The notes under the pieces were generated by a model that searched no databases, was not told where the DNA came from, and worked only from the letters and a program-made list of their open reading frames with translations. Of a stretch of DNA of 5,725 nucleotides, positions 1-4,845 are shown piece by piece; the first letter of the stretch is position 1, and the number at the start of each line of letters is the position of its first letter. The position numbers and the translations under genes are program-made. Source of the DNA: a bacterium (GTDB taxonomy: Archaea > Nanobdellota > Nanobdellia > Pacearchaeales > GW2011-AR1); NCBI GenBank assembly GCA_030588935.1, contig JAUUWR010000063.1, forward strand, positions 1 to 5,725, written 5' to 3'.

Positions 1-1
1 A

Positions 2-67
2 GATTTAAGAGACCTCTACAAAAATGATATAAATAAATTAAGGAGGATGAAGGTTTGGAGGAGATGA
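2..67 (+). CDS. 3' end of an upstream gene (partial, unidentified)
   Basis: Only one plus-strand frame stays open here. It reads about 21 residues (DLRDLYKNDI... ending KVWRR) and stops with TGA at 65-67, overlapping ATG 64 of the next gene as ATGA. The same overlap recurs at two later junctions of this operon, which supports a real coding end. The other two plus frames stop by positions 8 and 27. The tail is basic (K/R-rich) and its AGG AGG and GGAGG stretches double as ribosome-binding-like sequence for the next gene. Too little is visible to assign a family. The evidence is position and overlap only. Confidence 0.45.
   Translation, partial: DLRDLYKNDINKLRRMKVWRR
41..61 (+). promoter_or_regulatory. 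Two Shine-Dalgarno-like motifs leaving the start of the JAMM-like gene ambiguous
   Basis: AGGAGG at 41-46 lies 8 nt before TTG 55. GGAGG at 57-61 lies 2 nt before ATG 64 and 5 nt before ATG 67. All three starts are in frame, so the protein could differ by up to four N-terminal residues. The ATGA overlap at 64-67 favours ATG 64, while spacing favours ATG 67 or TTG 55. Confidence 0.5.
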
Positions 68-885
68 TGGTAAGGAGAAAAAGAAGCCCAAAAGAAATTA
101 TTGAAAGTGAAGGAATAAAAGGAATAGAAGATGTTTATGCAAAATTTCCTGGAAAAGAAATGGTTAAGATAAGTGCTCCAATGAGTTTTGAAGATAGATG
201 GTTTTATAGAGAACATGGAACAAGCCCTGATATGAAAAAACTCAAAAAATTATATAAACAATATGATAAGAAAAAGTATCAGATTTTACATACACATCCT
301 ACTGCAGAAACAACATCATATAGAAGTTTACCAAGTGGAGCTGATTTAAAGTTTTTTCTTAAAGACAATGCGACAAAAACAATGATTGTTGCTCAAAGAG
401 ATGTTCATAGTGGAGATTTAGGAGGATATTTTATCATAAGGAAGGGAAGAGATTTTAAACCTCCCGCAAAAATTTTCAGCTCACTACTTTCTAAGAAGAG
501 AAAAGAAATAGATAAAAGAATGGAACAGTATGATAAAGATATAGAAAAAGGGGAGAGACCAGAAGAAGCTTATAAGGATCTCTTAAAAATTTCAGATAAA
601 TATGATTTGAAAGTACGAATTGCCCCAGTTAAAGGGTATAGATTTAGTAAACAAAGAGGGCAATTTGTATCAAGAGGAAATTCAAAAAAGAGGACGCTTG
701 AATCAAAAGTAGCTTCAGTGATTGGAATCTCTCTCTTAGCTTCAATACTCTTTTCATCTTCAGTTTTAACAGGCTTCACAATATCCAACCTAACTCAAAA
801 AACATCAAATATAATGGGAATAATATTATTTATTATAGGATTAATAGGTTCTCTCTATTATTTTAAAAGGAAAAAACAAAAATGA
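64..885 (+). CDS. JAMM/JAB-like metalloprotease domain protein with C-terminal membrane hairpin
   Basis: Residues are counted here from the alternative TTG at 55. The N-terminal ~135 residues carry a JAMM-like zinc signature: H79-T-H81-P82, then P93-S94-G-A-D97 (H-x-H-P-x11-S-x2-D; classical JAMM/RadC spacing is x7). JAB/MPN domains cleave isopeptide or peptide bonds, for example releasing ubiquitin-like modifiers. The required upstream Glu cannot be fixed by eye (E35, E46 or E53). Residues ~145-215 are a charged, K/R-rich, probably helical linker. Two hydrophobic segments (~219-239 and ~253-270) flank a short turn containing LTGF and SNLTQKTSN, and the protein ends KRKKQK. Basic residues on both sides suggest a hairpin with the enzyme domain in the cytoplasm. 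I chose ATG 64 because it makes an ATGA overlap with the upstream gene. ATG 67 has GGAGG at better spacing, and TTG 55 has AGGAGG 8 nt upstream. Downstream, ATGA couples it to the MazG-like gene. The metalloprotease call is moderate; the substrate is unknown. Confidence 0.7.
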   Translation: MMVRRKRSPKEIIESEGIKGIEDVYAKFPGKEMVKISAPMSFEDRWFYREHGTSPDMKKLKKLYKQYDKKKYQILHTHPTAETTSYRSLPSGADLKFFLKDNATKTMIVAQRDVHSGDLGGYFIIRKGRDFKPPAKIFSSLLSKKRKEIDKRMEQYDKDIEKGERPEEAYKDLLKISDKYDLKVRIAPVKGYRFSKQRGQFVSRGNSKKRTLESKVASVIGISLLASILFSSSVLTGFTISNLTQKTSNIMGIILFIIGLIGSLYYFKRKKQK

Positions 886-1253
886 ACATCAAAGAACTAC
901 AAGACAAAATAAAAGAATTTGACACAGCAAGGGGCTGGAAAGATAATTGGAATATTAAAGACTTATTATTAAATATAACAGAAGAGGGAGGAGAATTATG
1001 GGATTTAATTAAATGGGTTGATGACGAAAAACAAAAACAAATAATTAGTGAAAAAAAAGAGGAAGTTTTAAATTATATAGGAGACACTTTATTTTTATTA
1101 TTAAAAATTGCAAATCAAACAAAAGTTGATTCAGAAAAAGCTTTACAAGATACATTACAAGAATATGAAAAAAGAATGCCTGCTGATAAAATGAAAGAAG
1201 TCAAGCATGCAAATAAATTAGCAGGAGGTGTTGATGATAAAGATGGAAATTAA
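882..1253 (+). CDS. MazG-like all-alpha NTP pyrophosphohydrolase family protein
   Basis: This 123-residue protein resembles MazG/dCTPase-like all-alpha pyrophosphohydrolases, which cleave (d)NTPs to NMP and PPi and clean the nucleotide pool in the cytoplasm. The family pattern is visible: RGW at 17-19, a first helix with E34-E35-G-G-E38 followed by LWDLIKW, then a second helix with G67-D68 followed by TLFLLLKIAN, and V82-D83 before the last helix ending EYEKRMP. E35-x2-E38 fits the ExxE half of the metal site. At the ExxD half, the position normally Glu is Tyr (Y65-I-G-D68), with E60/E61 one or two turns earlier. One Mg ligand is therefore missing or shifted, and activity is uncertain. The tail KHANKLAGGVDDK is compact and Gly/Asp-rich. 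Start ATG 882 overlaps the previous stop as ATGA; no clear SD is seen, consistent with coupling. Its end overlaps the next gene. Confidence 0.8.
   Translation: MNIKELQDKIKEFDTARGWKDNWNIKDLLLNITEEGGELWDLIKWVDDEKQKQIISEKKEEVLNYIGDTLFLLLKIANQTKVDSEKALQDTLQEYEKRMPADKMKEVKHANKLAGGVDDKDGN
1224..1230 (+). promoter_or_regulatory. Strong Shine-Dalgarno GGAGGTG inside the MazG-like coding tail
   Basis: GGAGGTG matches the archaeal 16S anti-SD almost perfectly and lies inside the codons for the AGGVDD tail of the MazG-like protein. Four in-frame potential starts follow or overlap it: GTG 1228, TTG 1231, ATG 1234 and ATG 1243. GTG 1228 overlaps the motif and is unlikely. ATG 1234 sits 5 nt after GGAGG and fits best by spacing. 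ATG 1243, 14 nt after it, fits best by N-terminal similarity to the preceding protein. Confidence 0.65.
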
Positions 1254-1662
1254 AGAGTTGCAAGAAAAAATTTACAAATTTGAAAAAGAGATACTTGGAA
1301 GTGGGCTAAAAGATTTTAAAAAAGAAGAAAATGTCAAAAAAGTAGAAGAGATAGCCAAGGAACTAATTGATTTATTAGAATATAATTTCATATTCAGATT
1401 TGAAAAATTCTATTCAGATGGTAATATTGACATAGTGGGAAGTTTTTTAAAAAATAAAAAAAGAACAATAAGAAAATATGAAGGACAAGGATTTTTTTGG
1501 GGTGAAGCTTATGGAATAGAAGCATTACATATGGATAAAGATTTTTTTATGAGATATCTCAAAGAATTATTTTTCCCATGCTTTTTTGATTATCAATTAG
1601 AAGATTCTAAGAAAATTATAATCTTAACTCATGATGGAGATTTAAAAGTAAAACTAAAATGA
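1234..1662 (+). CDS. Uncharacterised operon protein, ~140 residues
   Basis: I do not recognise the family. The protein (142 residues from ATG 1234) begins with a K/E-rich helical stretch, MEIKELQEKIYKF from ATG 1243, that matches the N-terminus of the preceding MazG-like protein at 9 of 13 positions. Next come an acidic/basic helix (VEEIAKELIDLLEY), a section that looks like beta strands (FEKFYSDGNIDIVGSF), an aromatic patch (GQGFFWGEAYGIEAL), and an F-rich segment (DFFMRYLKELFFPCFF) that is amphipathic rather than a clear membrane helix. It ends in a strand-like IIILTHDGDLKVKLK. No catalytic motif or signal peptide is visible. It overlaps the MazG-like gene by 20 nt at its start and pheT by ATGA at its end, so it lies inside the operon. 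The coding call is strong, the function unknown. A nucleotide-related or PheRS-related role would be guesswork. Confidence 0.75.
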   Translation: MIKMEIKELQEKIYKFEKEILGSGLKDFKKEENVKKVEEIAKELIDLLEYNFIFRFEKFYSDGNIDIVGSFLKNKKRTIRKYEGQGFFWGEAYGIEALHMDKDFFMRYLKELFFPCFFDYQLEDSKKIIILTHDGDLKVKLK

Positions 1663-3314
1663 CAATCCTAACCCTAAACAAACAACAACTTGAATCTCAA
1701 ATAGGGGAAATAGATGAAAAAATGCAGGACAAAATTAGCATGTTTGGAACCCCAGTAGAAAACATAACAGAAACAGAAATCTCCATAGAAATCTTCCCAA
1801 ACAGACCAGATTTATTATCCCTACAAGGATTATTAAGAGCTCTCACAGCATTTTTCAAAAAACCAGGACTTAAAAAATACAAAGTAGAATCTTCAAGAGA
1901 AAAACTAATAATCGAAAAATCACTACCAGAACAATGGCCTTATGCACTAGCATGTATTGTAAAGGGAATAAAATTTGATGATGAAAAAATAAAGGAAGTT
2001 ATTGATATACAAGAAAAAATAGGTGCTAGTTACCATAGAAATAGAAAAAAAGGTGGTTTAGGGCTCTACCCATTAACCAAAATAAAATTCCCAATTAGAT
2101 TCATTGGTATGAAACCTGAAGAAATAAAATTCAGACCATTAGAATTTCCTAAAGAAATAAATGGAAGACAAATACTTTCTCAACATCCAACTGGAAGAGA
2201 ATATGGACACATATGCAAAGATTGGAAAGTATTCCCAGTTTTTATTGATAGCAACAACATCATAATGTCAATGCCTCCAATAATTAATTCTCACAATGTT
2301 GGAAAAATAGATGAAAATACAAAAGATGTTTTTATTGAAGCAACAGGTAATGATTACAACGCATTAAAATTGGGAATTAATATGCTTGTAACTGCATTAG
2401 CAGATATGGGTGGAAAAATATATTCAATAGATTGCGAATACAAAGGTGGAAAAAAGATAAAAATTCCAGATTTAGAACCAGAAAAAATGTCTTTCTCAAT
2501 TGAAAATATAAACAAAACATTAGGATTAGAATTAGATGAAAAACAAATAAAAAACTTATTTGCAAAAATGGGAATTGGTTACGAAAAAACAAAATCAAGC
2601 TCAACAGCCCTTATTCCTGCTTACAGAACAGACGTTTTACATGAAATTGATTTATCAGAAGAAATAGCAATTGCTTATGGCTACAACAACTTCCAGCCAG
2701 AAATTCCAGACATTAGCACAATTGGAGAAGAAGATTCAACAGCAATATTCAAACATAAGGTTGCTGAAATATTAATCGGATTAGGATTATTAGAGATCTC
2801 AACTTACCACTTATCAACAAAAGAAAAACAATTTAAAAAAATAGGGATTAAAGATTTTAAAAACCAAATGATTGAAGTTTTAGATTCAAAAACAGAAAAT
2901 AATATCCTTAGAACTTCTCTTCTTGCACAATCAATCCAAATCCTATCTGAAAACTCAGATGCAGAATATCCTCAAAAAATCTTTGAACTTGGGAAAATCT
3001 TTTACCACGACGACAAATCAGAGACTCAGATAGGAGAAAAAGAAAATCTCTGCATCTCCTTATGCCACGAAAAAGCTAATTTCACAGAAATCAAACAAGT
3101 CCTTGACTACCTAATCAAAATGCTCAATATAAATTATGAAATTAGAGAAACACAACATCCGTCATTCATTAATGGGAGATGCGGCGAAATAATAATTAAC
3201 AACAAACCAGTAGGAGTTCTCGGAGAAATCAATCCAACTGTTTTAAAGAATAATAAAATTAAGATGCCTACGGCATCTTTAGAAATATCAATAGAAAATC
3301 TACATTTCCAATAA
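1659..3314 (+). CDS. pheT: Phenylalanyl-tRNA synthetase beta subunit (archaeal type)
   Basis: This is the beta chain of the cytoplasmic (alpha-beta)2 PheRS, which with PheS charges tRNA-Phe with phenylalanine; the beta chain also holds the editing site for mis-charged Tyr. At 551 residues it has the length of archaeal/eukaryotic beta subunits, not the ~800-residue bacterial form with its extra N-terminal tRNA-binding and C-terminal anticodon-binding domains. Visible landmarks are: FPNRPDLLSLQGLLRAL (46-62); the B3/4 editing region ~90-260, with HRNRKKGGLGLYPLTKIKFP, HPTGREYGH (176-184), MPPIINSHNVGKI and ALADMGGKIYS; the B5 domain ~275-345 with AYRTDVLHEIDLSEEIAIAYGYNNF (321-345); and the catalytic-like module ~360-551 with LRTSLL, YPQKIFELGKIF and VGVLGEINPTVL. 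ATG 1659 overlaps the previous stop as ATGA, with no convincing SD, which suggests coupled translation. No pheS is visible in the window. Last gene of the operon, followed by an 80-nt gap. Confidence 0.97.
   Translation: MTILTLNKQQLESQIGEIDEKMQDKISMFGTPVENITETEISIEIFPNRPDLLSLQGLLRALTAFFKKPGLKKYKVESSREKLIIEKSLPEQWPYALACIVKGIKFDDEKIKEVIDIQEKIGASYHRNRKKGGLGLYPLTKIKFPIRFIGMKPEEIKFRPLEFPKEINGRQILSQHPTGREYGHICKDWKVFPVFIDSNNIIMSMPPIINSHNVGKIDENTKDVFIEATGNDYNALKLGINMLVTALADMGGKIYSIDCEYKGGKKIKIPDLEPEKMSFSIENINKTLGLELDEKQIKNLFAKMGIGYEKTKSSSTALIPAYRTDVLHEIDLSEEIAIAYGYNNFQPEIPDISTIGEEDSTAIFKHKVAEILIGLGLLEISTYHLSTKEKQFKKIGIKDFKNQMIEVLDSKTENNILRTSLLAQSIQILSENSDAEYPQKIFELGKIFYHDDKSETQIGEKENLCISLCHEKANFTEIKQVLDYLIKMLNINYEIRETQHPSFINGRCGEIIINNKPVGVLGEINPTVLKNNKIKMPTASLEISIENLHFQ
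3261..3279 (+). repeat. Perfect 8-bp inverted repeat in the 3' end of pheT
   Basis: AAGATGCC (3261-3268), loop TAC, GGCATCTT (3272-3279). It is a compact stem in an otherwise A/T-dominated stretch, 32 nt before the pheT stop. It encodes K-M-P-T-A-S, part of the family's common C-terminal strand, so codon choice rather than RNA function may explain it. Confidence 0.6.
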
Positions 3315-3345
3315 CTTACAAAATATATAATACACAATAAAAGAA

Positions 3346-3354
3346 TTTATAAAA
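3346..3354 (+). promoter_or_regulatory. Putative archaeal TATA box for the 3395-4111 gene
   Basis: TTTATAAAA at 3346-3354 is preceded by the purine-rich AAAGAA, a possible BRE. Placing the transcription start about 25 nt downstream of its centre (~3375) leaves a short leader of about 20 nt before ATG 3395. The intergenic DNA is so A/T-rich that chance matches are expected; TATATAATA at 3325-3333 is an alternative. Confidence 0.4.
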
Positions 3355-3394
3355 TAATTTCTATTTCTGAGTTGAAATTAAAAAGGATTAAAAA

Positions 3395-4111
3395 ATGGTT
3401 AATTTTATTTTTTTAGAGGATTATAAAATAAATAAAACTTTAGAGAAAAAGATATATGATCTACAAGGGGTAAAAGGAAAAATAATCGAAACTGAATTAG
3501 GAGCCCTAAAAGGAGGGATAATCGAAGGGATAAGGTTTGAAGACAGTCTTGCTCTCCATACACTAAGAATAAATATTGGTGAAGGAGATGTAGTACTACA
3601 TATGGCAAAAGAAGCTTTGAGAGCAGTAGAACTTGAATCACTCAAAGATTCTAGTGACAAAAAAAATATTCTTGTTAAATTTAGACCAGATATTACAAGA
3701 GCCCACCTTAATGGAGAATACCAAAAATTTGATTTGGATTTTTCAGATTTAGAAAAAGGGATTTCAAGTAAAACAGTTAAAAGTTTGGGGGAGATATTAA
3801 AGTATCACGGAGCAATAAAATGTATTGTTCCTTCATGGTATCTTGAGGATTGGGTTAGAATTCCTTCTTTTAGAAATAATAATTTAATAATAAGAATGGA
3901 CTCAAAAAGTCTTTATGGAATCGGATTTGGTAAGGTCCAAAAATCTTCCAGTTTACCTGCATATGCCCACAAGAAAGAAAATATTTTTTATTGGGATTGG
4001 CATACTAGAGATAAAATGGAAAGGAATTATCCTAATCAAGGATGTGGAACAGATCTTTATAAAGATTGGGCTTGCGCTAAAGTAAAAGTTAAACCAACAA
4101 AAAAAGATTAA
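3395..4111 (+). CDS. Uncharacterised 238-residue protein
   Basis: I do not recognise the family. The protein is soluble-looking, with no signal peptide or membrane helix. The N-terminal half alternates charged helices and strand-like segments (GGIIEGIRF at 40-48, LHTLRINIGEGDVVLHM at 54-70, AKEALRAVELESL at 71-83). The middle has NILVKFRPDITRAHLNG (91-107) and a helix followed by HGAIKCIVPSWYLEDWVRI. The C-terminal third is aromatic and basic (FYWDWHTRDK at 198-207) with two cysteines ten residues apart (C217, C227), plus C143, H192 and H203. A metal or disulfide site is conceivable but not supported by a recognised pattern. ATG 3395 follows a weak AGGA (3384-3387). It stands alone after the pheT operon and converges on the minus-strand gene at 4146-4631. 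Confidence 0.85.
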   Translation: MVNFIFLEDYKINKTLEKKIYDLQGVKGKIIETELGALKGGIIEGIRFEDSLALHTLRINIGEGDVVLHMAKEALRAVELESLKDSSDKKNILVKFRPDITRAHLNGEYQKFDLDFSDLEKGISSKTVKSLGEILKYHGAIKCIVPSWYLEDWVRIPSFRNNNLIIRMDSKSLYGIGFGKVQKSSSLPAYAHKKENIFYWDWHTRDKMERNYPNQGCGTDLYKDWACAKVKVKPTKKD

Positions 4112-4133
4112 TTTTAATAAATCAATTATAATA

Positions 4134-4160
4134 AGTTATTTTGGGTTAACCAAAATAACT
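4134..4160. terminator. Perfect 11-bp hairpin between convergent genes, possible bidirectional terminator
   Basis: AGTTATTTTGG (4134-4144), loop GTTAA, CCAAAATAACT (4150-4160). It begins 22 nt after the stop of the plus-strand gene ending at 4111. On the minus strand it spans the final codons (S-Y-F-G) and the TAA stop (in the loop) of the 4146-4631 gene. T-rich sequence follows on the minus strand (oligo-T opposite 4098-4106). Archaeal termination mainly needs T-tracts, so the hairpin may instead protect or process the 3' ends. Confidence 0.5.
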
Positions 4161-4631
4161 CCCACTCTCCTTTTTAAAATTCCCGCTACCACTATTAACC
4201 ATCTTATCAACAATTCCCAAAACATCTCCTTTAATTTTAGAAAAAAAACTAAAAATCTTTTTAATAAATTCAGCTTCCTTTTCTTCAGCATAATCTAAAT
4301 CCAATTTCACAACCTCGACTTCTAAATTTCCCAACTCCTCATAAATTTTATTTAAACTTTCTTTATCTTCCTTATCTAGTTTTTTAATTAATTTAAAAAA
4401 GAAAATCGGAGCATTGCTGGGATTCAAAATAATTTCAAAAAATCTAAGATAACCCGCAACTCTTTCAGAAATTATTTTTCTTATTTTCCTGAGAAAAAAT
4501 TCTGTCTCGCAAGCTTCTAAATCTTCTATATAAAAAAAAACATTTAACTCAGAAAATCCAGGCAAATCATATTTCTCCCCGAAAACAGCATATTTTTGTT
4601 TTAGTTCTTCTAAAGTGATTTTGTCTTCCAT
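4146..4631 (-). CDS. Conserved-looking hypothetical protein, charged and helical (DPANN-type)
   Basis: This 161-residue protein is predominantly alpha-helical and charged, without a clear membrane segment or signal peptide. It begins MEDKITLEELKQKY, followed by YDLPGFSELNVFF (21-33), a helical E/R-rich stretch (CETEFFLRKIRKIISERVAGYLRFFE at 41-66), a central LNPSNAPIFFFKLIKKLDKEDK (69-90), and an acidic segment with LDLDYAEEKEAEFIKKIF (110-127). A Gly/Ser/Lys-rich linker then leads to a terminal SYFG. The ITLEELK / NPSNAP / LDxxYxEEKEAEFIK pattern agrees with my memory of an uncharacterised protein family common in Woesearchaeota/Pacearchaeota-like genomes; I cannot verify that here. No enzymatic motif is seen. 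ATG 4631 has no clear SD, and a TAAAAAATAA element about 25 nt upstream would allow a leaderless transcript. It converges on the 3395-4111 gene. Confidence 0.85.
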   Translation of the reverse strand: MEDKITLEELKQKYAVFGEKYDLPGFSELNVFFYIEDLEACETEFFLRKIRKIISERVAGYLRFFEIILNPSNAPIFFFKLIKKLDKEDKESLNKIYEELGNLEVEVVKLDLDYAEEKEAEFIKKIFSFFSKIKGDVLGIVDKMVNSGSGNFKKESGSYFG

Positions 4632-4650
4632 TTTGTTATTTTATCCAATA

Positions 4651-4660
4651 TTATTTTTTA
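4651..4660 (-). promoter_or_regulatory. Weak TATA-like element for the 4146-4631 gene
   Basis: On the minus strand, TAAAAAATAA lies about 25 nt upstream of ATG 4631. That spacing is expected if transcription starts at the initiation codon (leaderless). No SD is present, which fits. The match to the archaeal TATA consensus is poor and the region is A/T-rich throughout. Confidence 0.25.
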
Positions 4661-4680
4661 TCTAAAATCTTTATGAATTA

Positions 4681-4706
4681 TTAAGCCTCACAGATGAGAA
4701 GCTTAA
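4681..4706. repeat. Bulged hairpin in the gap between two minus-strand genes
   Basis: TTAAGC (4681-4686) pairs with GCTTAA (4701-4706). Inside, CTC (4687-4689) pairs with GAG (4696-4698) around a 6-nt ACAGAT loop, with an unpaired AA at 4699-4700. The 3' arm overlaps the 12-bp palindrome AAGCTTAAGCTT (4699-4710), so alternative folds exist. A run of seven T (4730-4736) follows on the plus strand. It sits 50 bases upstream of the minus-strand ATG at 4631. Role unknown. Confidence 0.45.
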
Positions 4707-4752
4707 GCTTATACTTCGACCCATAGATATTTTTTTACACTATAAGTTAAAA

Positions 4753-4786
4753 GAAAAATTTGGTTAGTGAAGCTTCCAAATTTTTC
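4753..4786. repeat. Perfect 11-bp stem-loop, possible 3'-end signal of the 4846-5238 gene
   Basis: GAAAAATTTGG (4753-4763), 12-nt loop TTAGTGAAGCTT, CCAAATTTTTC (4776-4786). Inside the loop AG(T)/(G)CT can pair further around GAA. It lies about 60 nt beyond the stop of the minus-strand gene at 4846. It could be a transcript 3' end or part of a small RNA; no protein frame explains it. The T-run on the minus-strand side is only the arm itself. Confidence 0.5.
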
Positions 4787-4845
4787 AAAGTAATATATTC
4801 ATCAGAATAAACCTTTATAAAATTAATTATATTAAGAAAATATTA

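Noticed and set aside
18..43. Possible P-loop in the 4846-5238 protein (AGGPGQTEM; positions given here are residues)
   Set aside because: It lacks the GK[ST] of a Walker A motif and has no following Walker B, so it is treated as a Gly-rich loop only.
2377..2604. Minus-strand open frame inside pheT with hydrophobic translation
   Set aside because: Antisense of a confidently identified pheT B3/4-B5 region. The Phe/Leu-rich product is a shadow of Lys/Glu codons.
3405..3660. Two overlapping minus-strand open frames opposite the 3395-4111 gene
   Set aside because: Low-complexity Leu/Ser/Phe-rich translations typical of the antisense of an A-rich gene. No start signal, and the plus-strand gene explains the DNA.
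4699..4774. Repeated AAGCTT (4699, 4705, 4770), considered as a repeat array or binding-site cluster
   Set aside because: Only three copies with irregular spacing. Two are part of one palindrome and the third lies in a hairpin loop, so it is not an array.
4799..4805. CTGATGA on the minus strand, resembling a C box of a C/D guide RNA
   Set aside because: The first base deviates from RTGATGA, and no CTGA D box is found within the next ~60 nt on that strand.
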